Source: Eustoma russellianum
Taxonomy: Eukaryota > Streptophyta > Magnoliopsida > Gentianales > Gentianaceae
NCBI GenBank assembly: GCA_036186865.1
Contig: AP025048.1
Span: forward strand, 26,251,248 to 26,315,247
Direction of reading: 5' to 3'
Length of the DNA: 64,000 nucleotides
In this document: positions 48,162 to 59,633 of the stretch, piece after piece
How positions within the stretch are numbered: position 1 is the first letter of the stretch
Layout: each line of letters starts with the position of its first letter
Program-made: the position numbers and the translations under genes
The notes under the pieces: generated by a model
Told to the model about the DNA's origin: nothing
Databases searched by the model: none
What the model saw: the letters and a program-made list of their open reading frames with translations, nothing else

Positions 48162-48622
48162 CATATACTCATACAAATCACATGTAAATCATTTACCCAA
48201 AATACACGTGCACGCATATATAATATGTACATACAATATAATATAGCATTCCATATAATGGTCTTTCACCTAGAAAGTGCATTTCCAGTAAGATTACAGA
48301 CAGGGCATGGTGACGACTGTCATGAGAATCCTAGCAACAAATGAATAGGCAAAAGTTCAAATCCTAATTGCAAATTTACGTTATGCTAAAACTCACAATA
48401 AATAGATTAAATAGTAAGAAATCATGCTGCTGTTTTTTTCTTTTAATCCCGCCCATAAAATTTCCTTAGGTAGAAACTATCCCACATCGGCCAAAAATGG
48501 TCACCACTCTGCTGCCATTCGCCTGAATCAATTCACAATTTATATCATAACAAGTTTATACAACTAGCACCTAGATATTGATATATTTTCAAATGTACAG
48601 TATGCACACGCAAATACATATT

Positions 48623-48681
<59 letters not shown>

Positions 48682-49525
48682 AACAGTCATCATATAATCA
48701 CCATAATTTTGGCCGACAACATTTAACAGCAATTATACATAAGCAATTTCCCACCATACATGTATAAAATCCATTTATACAATACAAGAATACTAATGCA
48801 TGATCCAAGTTTGATACCGGAAATAACATCGTATAGTTTGCAAAATCATAACAAATATAGGTAGGGTACTTGCCTTTCGCTTCGATTATACGTACTACAC
48901 GAAGAATTTGGTGGTTGAATGAACCAAAAGTTATTACTTTTAGCTTCCTAATTGTTGGCGGCAGAATGCAATTTTGAAGAAAAATAGTGCTGGCTGGAAT
49001 TGATGCAGGCTGGCCGATTGTTTGCAACAAGAGAAATGAGGAAATTGAATGCTGCCTTTCTTCCTAATTGCTGGCAGCACTGGAAATTTTAAGAGATGCT
49101 GCTGCCGTTTTGTTGGAATATAAAGATTGGAGAAATTGTATTATGGGAAGAATATGGGTGGCTGCCGAAGTTTTCTTAGGGTTATAGTGTTTAATTTGTG
49201 TGTAATAGTTGTATAGATATAGACAAAGATAGGTAGAATCCTAGAGTATTTAGGACTTATAATTGTATTAGGATTCTATCTCTATCTCTTTAAGTATTAT
49301 TTTTCTAGTCATCTTAAGATTTGTATTTCTAGGCTTTACTTTATTTTATTTTTCTTTTCCTTTCTGCCGTTTATGTGTGTATACAATATGTAACATATAT
49401 ATTTTGTTGTTGTCTGCCCTGTATATGTGTATAATATATATAATTACATTATTATTATTTGTATGTTGACGTGTATGTTCCTGAACTTTGCATGCAAGTT
49501 TAAGTAGGAAGTCACAGTCATAACA
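46359..49525 (-). repeat. 5' LTR of Gypsy element 2
   Basis: A 3167 bp copy of 39796-42963. Differences include substitutions in the first 50 bases, a longer CA run (about 48115-48160) and a slightly longer TA run (about 48627-48677). Confidence 0.93.
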
Positions 49526-49530
49526 ATATC

Positions 49531-49945
49531 TCATACAAAATCAATTCATATTTAAAATCATATCGTATCATTGTATTTTTTGTAATTAAACATATACCAT
49601 AGCTAGTATTTATACACAAATAAATATGACATATTATACGTTGTTCAAATCAATGAAATATGACTTTCATTCTTGAGATATATTTCTATCATGATGTCAG
49701 AACAGTGTGTCGATCCAGAAATCAAAAAGGAAAAAAACAGAAATTGACATCGGCGTCGGACCAGCAAATATCCAAACATATCAATCAAAATTGTTTGTTT
49801 CCAATCAACACCCAAACACACAGAAATGAGATTGTTTGTTTTTTTTTTGGAATTCAAACAACTTTTTTGGTTGTTTCCTCATTATTTCGTCATCCTCTCT
49901 CGACCACATATTCAAAATCTACAACTGCATCACAGTCAGATAGGA
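49531..49945. other. Intergenic, AT-rich, no gene seen
   Basis: Continues the sequence broken at 39790 by Gypsy element 2. No LTR could be recognised here for the Copia element that follows. Confidence 0.4.
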
Positions 49946-51100
49946 TGTCAGGGAAGGGTGATGTGAAAATAGAAAACAACGAATCAACCATGCAACTGAT
50001 TAAACTTGCTAAGGAACAATCTAGGCACCCAGGTGCAAAATCATGATAACGTTTCACTTGTCAACAGATTGAACAGTGACAATTACTAGCTATGGGATAC
50101 TCTGATAAAGAAGGCGATTGGAAGAAGAAGCTGAAGCCAACAGATCATCAGTGTTCCACCATTGTTGACAGCTAATGACCCAAATTTCACTCAATAGGAA
50201 ATCAACAATCAATGTGTGTTCACTTCGCCCATACAAAACATTGAGCCGTACTTAGTGAACAATGTATCGCAATACCTGACCGCAAATGTATTGTGGGATG
50301 GACATGGAGGTAACTTACAATGTCGGGACCGATTCTTTACAGGTGCTCGGCCTACATAAGAAGGCCAACTCAATCCGTTAGAATGGAGGCACACTGGAAT
50401 ATTTATTGAATAAACTTCAAAGTTTATGGATGGAAATCGACCGGAGGGAACCACATCCTATGAATGATCCAGAGGATATCACAATCTATAATTACAAGAT
50501 TCAAGAACAACGACTATTCCCACTATTGATGGCAATATATGATAAGTTCGAATCCATCCAAAGGAAGCTACTGAAGAAGAAGCCCCTTCCCCAAATAGAG
50601 GCTTACTCGGCCATTAGAAGAGAAAATATGAGGATGCCGATTCTGAAAAGAATTCCTTCAGCCTAGGTTGAGACATCATAGGGAATTGGACTCGGGTTGA
50701 AAACCCATGCCAGGACTGAAGGGGCGGCGACTGTCCTACCCCGCTCACAACAATCATTGCGGGGTGGGGAGAAGGACGACAAAGGATAGCTTCGGTGTAC
50801 ACAATTTGGCCAGAAAAAACACACGAAGGATGAGTGTTATACCTTGACAGGTGGGATTCACAAGGTAGGAAAAGGCCACTAGAAGGACGGGGGACAGCGA
50901 AGCCAGGCCTAGGCTCCACACTAAGAGGACCATCGAAGGCACTAGCACAGAAAGTGGTGGAGATAGCGGCATCAGAGGCAGCATCGTCCATATCCACAAA
51001 GGTGATGAAGATGAGGACGACAGACAAAACAAAGGAGAAGGTGAGGTCGTTTGTGAAGGAGGTAGGGTTGGGTATTTAAAACCCCAGCCAACTTCTGTAT
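49946..51100 (+). pseudogene. gag: Copia gag (UBN2-type) with damaged zinc knuckle
   Basis: A start at 49946 gives MSGKGDVKIENN. The clearest part is 50406-50666, with LQSLWMEIDRREPHPMNDPE, IQEQRLFPLLMAIYDKFESI and a YSAIRRE-type end, the family pattern of plant Copia gag. Near 50785-50835 the frame reads RCTQFGQKKHTKDECY, a CCHC knuckle whose second Cys is replaced by Phe. Frameshifts and stops separate these pieces. Confidence 0.7.
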
Positions 51101-51379
51101 TTCCATTCCCCCCCCCCGAATCTCCTATTATGTGCAAAATGATAAATCTGCCCTCGGTTAATTACCAAAATACACAGCCCAGCCAAACTATTCCCAAGAC
51201 TGTACTACCAAACTTGCCTTTTACCAACAATAACCTGTTTATCACTAATCATTACCAAACTACTCCAGAACACACCAAAATGACTAAAACACCCCTAAAC
51301 TCTAACCAAGTCCCCATAAACAAAGCCCAAAGTCCTCACACAAGCTCAAACCCCATCAACGTTTCCAAAAGCACTCTGA

Positions 51380-54300
51380 GTGGATACTAGATTATGGAGC
51401 AAATGACACTATGATCTACGACCATATTGATTTCTTCAAGTTATCCGTCCCACACAAAACTCATATCAAAAGTGCTAGTGGTGAATTAGCACCCGTCTAA
51501 GGGGAAGGCTCTATTAGTTTTCACCTCAAATAACGCTCCATAATTACTTATATGTTCTTACATTGTTGTCTAAATTGTTGTCACTAAGACAAGTTACAAA
51601 GGATCAACTGTGTGGTACTTATGTATCATAATTTTTGTCTTTTGCAGGACATTCATTCAAAAGATATGATTAGACGTGGCACTGAGCGCAGAGTCTGTAC
51701 TATATTGAAGAGATTACTTAAAAGGGTCAGTCTATACTTGCTCACGAAACGGTCCATCAACAACTATGGTTATGGACCGTTGTTTTGGTTACCCATCCTT
51801 CGGTTATCTCAAGTTTCTTTTTCCTACTTTGTTTACTAGTTTAATAAAACACATGTCTTTTAAAACTTGCATCCGTGTCAAACATCACCAGAGTACTTTT
51901 CGACATAATAATACTCATATCATTGTTTTTTATTAGTCCACTCTGGTATATGGGGACCATCTCCATTCCCTACTCCCAGGAATTCAGATACTTTGTTACG
52001 TTTATGGATGACTTCCCCCGCATGACTTGGATCTACTTCTTAAAAACTAAATAGGAGGTCCATACGAGATTTCTTGACTTCTTCTTGATGATACAAACTC
52101 AGTTTAACAAAACCATTCGAATTCTTCGCTCTAACAATAGCGAAGAATATCTATCACGAGATTTATAAACTTTTTTTGTGAAAATGGTCTGGTCCATCAA
52201 ACGTCATGTCCTAATACACCCCAACAAAACGGGGTTACAGAACGCAAAAACCGGATTCTTCTTGAAATGACACGCGCAATGATGATTGATTCACATGTCC
52301 TTAAATATTTTTGGCCTGCGGCAGTCGCTAACTCTGTGTACCTTTTATATCATTTACCTATAAATATTCTTCACCTCTCCACACCTCTTCAAATGCTACT
52401 ACTCAAGTCAGCATTCCCTTCAATCCATACTCTTCCACCCCGGATATTTGGCTGCTTGGTCTTTATCCACACTTCAAAGGTTGAACGATCTAAATTGGAT
52501 TTGTGTGCCGAGAAATGTGTCTTCATCGGACATGCTACTCACCAAAAGGGATATCGATATTACAATCCCACTACTGGACAAACTCACGTTACGATGGATT
52601 TGTCTTTCTTGAGTCTGAGTAGTTTTTTCAATAACCACCCTCCGGCACATGGGGAACATCTAGGCGAGCCATTAGATTGGTTGCATTATTTTAGGAGCTC
52701 GGAGGCTGTCCAATAAGAGCAAGTAGATGGTGTCATCGAGCAGGCCTCTCTCAACGAAAAAGGGACTGAGGAGCCATCGTCCACCAGTAACTCTCCTTCT
52801 GTGAGTGTCTTTCAAGAAGTAGGTGAGCTACACTATGATGATGAACTTCCTAATTTATATAATCTGGAAGGCATTGATGCCTCTGTCGAGCAACAGGTAC
52901 AAGTCCTTCCTCTTAGAAAGAACATAGGAGTATCACCTCAGAGGTACTCACCAGAGCGAATGACTCAGTCCTCTGAAAATCCGGTGAATCTATCACAAGA
53001 AAAGCCTGCGACAGGATTGCTTACATCTTTTTGTCTAGAGCCACTCCCACGAACAGCCAAGGAGGCAAGTGAAAAGCAGGAATAGCGGGAGGCAATGAAT
53101 GCTTAAATGGAGGCATTAAATAGGAGTGAGACGTGGGAGAAATGGGTGCTGCCAAAGGGAAAAAGCCTGTGCGATGCCAGTGGATCTTCACAAGCAAGTA
53201 CAAGGCAGATGAAACGATTGTGCGATACAAGGCTAGACTAATAGCAAAATGATACACGTAGACACATAGGGTAGACTATTCAGAATCATTTTCTTCAGTG
53301 GCAAAGATTGACACGATCAGAGTATTATTCTCAATAGCAGCTAACAAACATTGGCCACTACACCAGTTTGATGTCAAGAATGCTTTTTTGCACGGAAAAC
53401 TAAAAGAAGAAGTCTATATAGAGGCACACCTTGTTTCTCAAAAGAGTTTCAAGATAATGAAGTCTGCCGACTTAAAAAGACCCTTTATGGATTAAAACAG
53501 TCACCTCGTGCATGGTTCGAAAGGTTTATAGTGGTCATGAAACAAAATGTGTACAGTCAGCAACGCCAATCACACTCTTTTTTCAAATAAAGGGTTATGC
53601 TTATTACTTGTCTAATCATAATGTAGATGATATGATCATCAAAAGAAATGAACAAGAAGAAATGTCACAACTCTGTTAGAGTCTATTTGGCGAGTTTGAA
53701 ATGAAAGACCTAGGGGGAATGAAGTACTTTCCAAGGATTGAAGTTCTTCTGTCTCATAAAAGAATCTTCATATCTTAGAGAAAGTACACTCTCAATTTAC
53801 TAACTGAGGTCGGATTATTAGACTGCAAGTCAAGTGACATACCCATGGCAAAAAAACAAAAATTAAGAAGCACAAAAGGAGCTCTGTTAGTGGTCCAAAA
53901 CCATTATCAGAGACCGGTGAGAAAACTGATTTATCTATCTCATACACGACCAGACATTCCATATGCCATTGGAGAGGTAAGCCAGTTCATGTATAAACCT
54001 CAGGCAGAACATATAGAAGTTTTTATACACATTGTAAGTTACTTGAAGAGCATCCGAGAGCAAAGAATACTGTTCAAAAAACATGGTCATCTGAATATGG
54101 AGGTCTACACTGATGCGCAATGGGCAGGCAATTTGAAAGATAAGAGGTCTACTTCGGGGTATCTTGCGTTGATCGGAGGCAATTTAGTCACCTGGAGAAG
54201 TAAGAAACATAAAATGGTAGCATGGCCCAATGCGGAAGCAGAATTCAGGAGAATTCTTAAAGGAGTTATGGAAGTATTGTGGCTAAAAAAGTTACTATAT

Positions 54301-54409
54301 GAATTGGGTTTTCTGCTAAATTTCTGGCTCAGCTAAAGTGCGACAATAAGACTGCCGTTAGTATTTCAGGAACGAGCTATCCAGTTTAAGAAAGAAGAGG
54401 CTTTTACAA
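51380..54409 (+). pseudogene. pol: Copia pol, heavily mutated
   Basis: Protease-like segment near 51385-51500 (YDHIDFFKLSVP region). Integrase lies near 51930-52620: HSxIWGPSPFPT, FMDDFPRMTWIYFLKTK, then PQQNGVTERKNRILLEMTRAM with the catalytic Glu, and FVFIGHATHQKGYRYYNP-like sequence in 52267-52716. RT appears in pieces: FDVKNAFLHGKLKEEVYIE (53298-53495), YGLKQSPRAWF-like and MKDLGGMKYF-like segments. RNase H is in 53845-54336 (HTRPDIPYAIGEVSQFM, YTDAQWAGN, WRSKKHKMVAWPNAEAE). The catalytic YVDD region near 53620 is altered. Truncated at 54409. Non-functional. Confidence 0.8.
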
Positions 54410-57400
54410 TGTTCTGACCTGCACCCTCGGGCCAGTAGGTAAAGAGAACAAAGGAAATCATAGTTGTAAAGATAGGCGTATCAGTTTAAAATAAATTTAA
54501 ATCGTTGTGCCACGTTAAGCGGTATAGACAATAAGTGCGGTACACACTAAAAATAAAAAGGTAAACCCTAGGTGACAAGATAATTTAGATGAAATAACTA
54601 AATGGAAATAAAAATTAGGACACAAAACTTATTCACCTTTAAATAAATGTAAAAAAAAGAAATTTAGGACATAGAAGAAAATGAGGTGGACAAAATTTTG
54701 TCCTATTATACCCACTAGGTACCCTTGACCGCCCACCCCCTCCCCATCAAGACAACTTGTCTTACATTTTATTCCGTTTTTCCTTTCTTATTCAGTTACA
54801 CACTTCTCCTCCACTCAATTAAGTCTCATGCAAGCCTTACATCACTTTACAATTCTTTATTCCAATCCAAGACAAAATAGAAAATCTCCCCACCATCATT
54901 CATTAAAATTTCGGCCGAATGGAGAGTTAGAAGACAAACATAACTCTTACACTATTATCACCCTAACTAATTGAATTACATGCACATCTTACACATTTCT
55001 TCCCTCTTTTCTTTCCTTTATACCCATAAGAAGTCATGATTGGATTCCTTTCGCACTACCTCTTAAATCTCGGTTATACAAAGAAATGGAGGCAAAACAA
55101 CTCATTTTTTTTTATCTCGTTCCTCATTTCATCTCGTTCCTCATTTCATCAAATTCTCCTCAAGAAAATCCTCCTCCTTTTCTCTACTTTCTCTTTCTCA
55201 CTCAAGATAAGATTCTTCTCTCCCTCTTATCCTTCCAAAACCGTGAGTCTCACTAGCAAAGAAGAAGCAAATTTCTTCAACTTTCAAGTGAAGAATCAAG
55301 CTTCCAAGTGTAGGAATTTCTAAGGTAAAAATCTACATCACCTATCCTAGCCATCTTCTTTTCCATTCATATTCTAAATGGCTTCATTTTCTTCCTCATT
55401 TCCTCCACCTAGGCCATGTGTCCAAGCAAGGAGAAGGAAGAAGTTTTCTAATTTAGAAAAGTAGGAACCTTCAAGGACTTCCAAAGATGAGATTTTCTTT
55501 AGGGTTGATGATAGAATTCTAAGCATTCATCTTCCAAGAATAACTCATTTTTCTTCCATCTTGGACCCTTAGGCCGGTGGGTACCAAGGACAAGGAAAGA
55601 AGAAATTTTCTTCCCTTTTTAAGGTCTAAGTTCAAAAACAAGGCAAGTATTCTTCTTGGTTTCTTCATGCATGTTCAAAAATAGGTCATATATCTTCATC
55701 TATAAACATGGATCATGCATGCATTATGTTCAATAAAATTTTCTTCTATGGTTATGTAAAAAGTGTTCTTGCATGTTATATATTTGAACACATAAGTGTG
55801 ATTCTTGAATATGTGCCTAATTATGACTTGGATGATATGAAAAGTGTCATGTATGTAGAGATTATAATATGTACAAGCCTCATATGTGTATGCATGTCAC
55901 ATGTAATAGAAGATTAGGCATACATGGCTCATTTCATGAAAAGTGTGGGTTACATGTAACACTTAGTGTTTATGCATGTTGATGGTCATGATTTAGCATG
56001 GTGCATCATAAATTATGCTATAACGTTTGGCCACAAAAGTCTGTTTCCTTGATGATCATCATGCCATTTTCTTGCATTTTCATCCATAAATGGGGCTGTT
56101 TTTGGTCTCCATTTTTAGGCATACTTCATCACCATCATTGTGATGTGTATTCTTGATGATCATGGTCTAAGGATATGTATTTCCATGGGTTCCATCACTA
56201 TATGTGTTTGCATGTGAATTTCATCATGATCATCATCATGATCATGGTTCTTATGTTCATGTTTATAATGGAAACTAACATGCATGATTCTAAAAGTGTT
56301 AAAATGAAAAGTATAGTACATAATAATGAAAAAGGAGCTTAAGATATGTATGTCACATGCCATATAACACCCCATCAAATTGCATATTCATAATCATGGT
56401 ATGTTGAAGTGTTCAGTGTTGGAATGAGTGTGGGATGGATTCCCACCTCTCGGCCCCACACATAAAAAGGTACCAAATGAGTTATTTCTATATCTACACA
56501 CGTACATACATAGGGAATATGTTTTAAATGATGGAAAATGTGTTACATGTCTATATGTATTTTCGGCCAAAGCATGTGTGTAAGTACATAAATGAAGTTG
56601 TCTTGAAGTTGTTTGATGATGTGCATCTAAAATGTAAGTATGACACAATATATGAATTGTTCAATGAGAAACATGTTAAGTATCTGTAATTAAGAAAAGG
56701 ATGATACTTAATAAGACTAAAAAGGGGCTGAATTGGTGGACTATAAAACAATATGAAAATGGAACAATTTGAGGCAACAATTTTAGAGGCGATAGCCCAA
56801 AAAAGGGGGCTGTTTTGAGGACCCAAAACCGAGGGCTCCTGATAAGGGTAAACTGGGTATTTCACGTAAGTTTATGACATGAATCATGAGTTAGATGTTA
56901 GACTTAAGTGCTGAAATTATTAGAGGATCAAATGAGCCCAAACCGAGCCCACATGCATACGTACATGAGTCAAAGTTTTGAAACAAAAGGATTTTCTCAC
57001 GCGACATGTTTTGACAGAAATGATTTTACCAGATGATATGTTTTTAAAGAATTTTAAACGAATCATACCACAAGACAATTGATTCCGATGACAAAGTTAT
57101 GTATATGACGATGTGATCCACAGTATATGATGATATGATTCACAATATATGATATATGATGATATGTTATGATTGGAGGCCAGACTGACATAAGGTGGAG
57201 GAGAGAGGATGTCAGCGGCATACATTATGTTACAGTCACCGGAGGTCGTCATGACGCTGGAATCTAAGAGAGGTTGGTGCCACAGATATACATGTTCCCT
57301 GCCTTATTTGGCCGAGTGTAACAGCGCCCTACAGATGTTACAATACTTCCATATACCTATGATGTAACACCATATTTGGAACATAGGATTCATATCGGTA

Positions 57401-58289
57401 TATGCGACTATATGGAGAATCAATCGGTTTGTCGTGCGTATCGTTCATACATAAAAAGTGTTATAGCCATGTAAAGGAAACAGTCTTTAAAAGAAAGTTA
57501 TGAAAATGTTACGTTTTGAGATGCTTATAAAAAAGAGTCATGTTACAGTTTTATTGAGCATATGCATATCGTCTGAGCTACCCAATTGGGTGCATACTTA
57601 GGCTATGAGTAGGCTTAAGATAAACTTATAAAGAGTGATTCTTGACACGAACATGTTCGATGTGTTTTAGCTTAAGATATGGATTAGAAGCATATGAAAT
57701 AAGTAGTGAATGAGGTAATATGGAAAATGATATAAGATCTTCAGTGACTTTATTTCCGCACTTTATATGATTATATGATGTCACAATTAATTGCTTCATC
57801 TGTCACTTTATTGTAAACGGAGACGTGATATGTTCTTTACTGGTACTGTATTTGTTTTATCACCCCGTTTCCCATGCATGATCCACATGATGAACCCGGC
57901 CGAACATACTTGCTGGGCGATTCATTATCACTCACGCTACATTTTTACCGTCTAGCAGAGCCTCGAGACCCCGAGTTGGACCTTTTAGATGACGAGCTGA
58001 GGGTAGGATACACGTGAGTAGTTAGAGGGTCCAGCTGATCTATTTTGTATTTTTGTATTTATGACATGTACTTATCTCCATTATATACTGATGATATTTC
58101 AGATGTATTCGGATTTAGTTATTTTGTATAATGCATGTTGGCTACGCTTTGTATGTTTTATGATGCTTCTGCTATTCGATACATGTTTATGTCGATGTGT
58201 ATATAGATGTTATCAACGCATGATACTTCTCGTAGTAGAATACGATGGGTGCACAGTGCCGAGACCCTAGTCCTGGGCGGAGCACTACA
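54410..58289 (+). repeat. Solo Gypsy LTR, 3.88 kb
   Basis: Starts TGTTCTGACC and ends GGAGCACTACA, with exact TACAA target duplications at 54405-54409 and 58290-58294, and contains no PBS, PPT or coding sequence. The right-terminal 60 bases align with the LTR ends of both Gypsy elements (GTGCACC, CGTAT, GAGAAGTAT, GCG). A CTTGCTGGGCGATTC ... TCACTCACG motif (57909-57936) matches theirs. Solo LTRs arise by recombination between the two LTRs of one element, deleting the interior. The small ORFs inside show no domain. Confidence 0.88.
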
Positions 58290-58295
58290 TACAAA

Positions 58296-58715
58296 GAAGG
58301 AAGGGCAACACAAGCTCCAATTCAAATGCAAAATTTAGAGAGGGAGCAAAAGGTGGACGATAAAGTTGAAGACATGTTGGAGCAAGGGGTAAACTATCGG
58401 GTTAGGATTCTCTCATCCCAAATCCGTCACCTCACGCGTCACCGCGCGATAATGGCAGCAGGGGTGGGTGGTGAGGCTAGATGAGGGTGATCCGCATTTA
58501 GTCTCACCACCCCCCTCTGCTGTCACGTGTCACGCGTTGACGCGTGAGGTGAGGTGAGGTGATCTCATCCCAATACTATCACCCACGCCAACAGCATAGA
58601 AGCGATCAAAAATGATCATCAACTAGAATTGGGGAGCAGCAACTTGAAATTACTTGCGTTCCATGACAAAAATGAACCAGAAGCTTATTTGAAATGGAAA
58701 CTAAAGGTAATTCTT
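58296..58715 (+). pseudogene. gag: Gypsy gag fragment
   Basis: Plus strand: a charged helical stretch (NLEREQKVDDKVEDML) near 58340-58385, then, after an interrupting MITE, LKLLAFHDKNEPEAYLKWKLKV near 58635-58705. The latter resembles the conserved IPxFxGxxDPEAYLxWExKVE start of the plant Gypsy gag domain. Nothing recognisable follows. Confidence 0.5.
58422..58562. mobile_element. Hairpin MITE with 11 bp target duplication
   Basis: A 141 bp foldback: the left arm (TCACCTCACGCGTCA ... CAGCAGGGG) pairs with the right arm (CCTCTGCTGTCACG ... TGACGCGTGAGGTGA) around a ~30 bp loop. Direct repeats TCTCATCCCAA lie at 58411-58421 and 58563-58573. Duplications of 9-11 bp and long inverted ends are typical of Mutator-like elements, but the superfamily is an inference. 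Confidence 0.65.
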
Positions 58716-59520
58716 ATATAATCTTATAACTCATTTTCTGACACTAGCATAGCCCTTCACAACTATTGAGTTTGTAGATTATACATTGGTCTGGTGAGAC
58801 CATCTCCAAAATATTAGGATTAAAACTAGAGAAGGTAGAATAAACAATTATAAGAGAGATAGGGAGTGATGTGTACATGTTTTATACCATTCCATTATAA
58901 TAGATCATTGTATCTAAATAATAATCTTTTATGGAAGGAACTAAATTAGTAGATGAATATAATATGCAGACGGAAATAGCAATTGAACGAGCCAGTTTGC
59001 ATTAACAAATTCGAGGCTAACATGTTTAGATTTTTAGGTGCGGTAGACATCTAAGTTTTGAATTTAAAAAAAAAGAAAAGAAAGAAAGGTAAGAATTGGA
59101 CGATAATGGTTGACATGTGTAGATTGATTATAGCTGATCTAATTTGATTACATATATATCAAAAATGAAGTCATTTTCACATGACGATCCAATGGAAAAC
59201 ATATCTCCGATTAAATTATTATGCAGACCAATAAGCAACATGTGCTAAGAGTCAAAATCGGCCGATTGCGCTTTGGGTCAAATCCGCAGCCATTAACAGC
59301 GATTTTCATCGGAACTAGGCCTGCTATTTGTGGCAATTGTTCCTGCAGTTCTTTAGCTTAAAACAAAGTTTATCTTTGCATTTTGCAACCCCTTTTCCAA
59401 TTGAAAACAATAAAATCTGTTGAGTATAAGACAATCTTCAATCCAGTGCGAACATCATTGACACAAGATTTACATCTACCGAGTCCGAAGATTCAGCCCT
59501 TTTGACCTTTCTCTTTTCTG
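58716..59520. promoter_or_regulatory. Upstream region of the alpha/beta-hydrolase gene
   Basis: No open frame or transposon domain recognised. The gene's promoter and 5' UTR must lie here. I see no TATA box I would defend; a C/T-rich stretch just before 59520 (TTTGACCTTTCTCTTTTCTG) probably belongs to the 5' UTR. Confidence 0.4.
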
Positions 59521-59631
59521 GTGAGTTTTAATTTCAATCCATCATTGAAATTTTTACTGCTAAGCTCGTTGCTTGTTGATTCTTGGGGAATTTTTCAATT
59601 TTTTTCCCTCGCCGCTCCTGACTTGATGCAG
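59521..59631 (+). other. Probable 5' UTR intron
   Basis: TTTTCTG is followed by GTGAGTTTTA, an excellent plant donor site, and CTTGATGCAG is an acceptor two bases before the start codon. The 111 bp between is T-rich, as plant introns are. Predicted from signals only. Confidence 0.55.
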
Positions 59632-59633
59632 AA

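Larger units (their letters stand above)
39796..49525 (-). mobile_element. Complete Gypsy-type LTR element 2, coding capacity lost
   Basis: LTRs at 39796-42963 and 46359-49525 are flanked by exact ATATC duplications (39791-39795 and 49526-49530). PBS complement GGCTCTGATACCA at 46344-46356 and PPT complement at 42964-42975 show minus orientation. The 3395 bp interior has no intact frame: only a scrap of gag start (45770-46090) and a long array of ~19 bp repeats (45280-45765). It shares LTR terminal sequence, hairpin and PBS layout with Gypsy element 1 but is a separate family. Its LTRs differ more than those of element 1, including microsatellite lengths, so it looks somewhat older. Confidence 0.9.
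49946..54409 (+). mobile_element. Degenerate Ty1/Copia element, different lineage, no LTRs seen
   Basis: Plus-strand gag, protease, integrase, RT and RNase H remnants in canonical Copia order, with stops and frameshifts throughout. The gag and integrase sequences differ clearly from the SIRE-like copies. It is cut in RNase H by the solo LTR at 54410. No 5' LTR or PBS could be identified upstream. Confidence 0.75.

Noticed and set aside
58245..58484. 79-codon open frame as a gene
   Set aside because: It crosses the solo LTR end, the target duplication and a MITE arm, so it is a composite of unrelated pieces; only the short charged segment is kept as possible gag.
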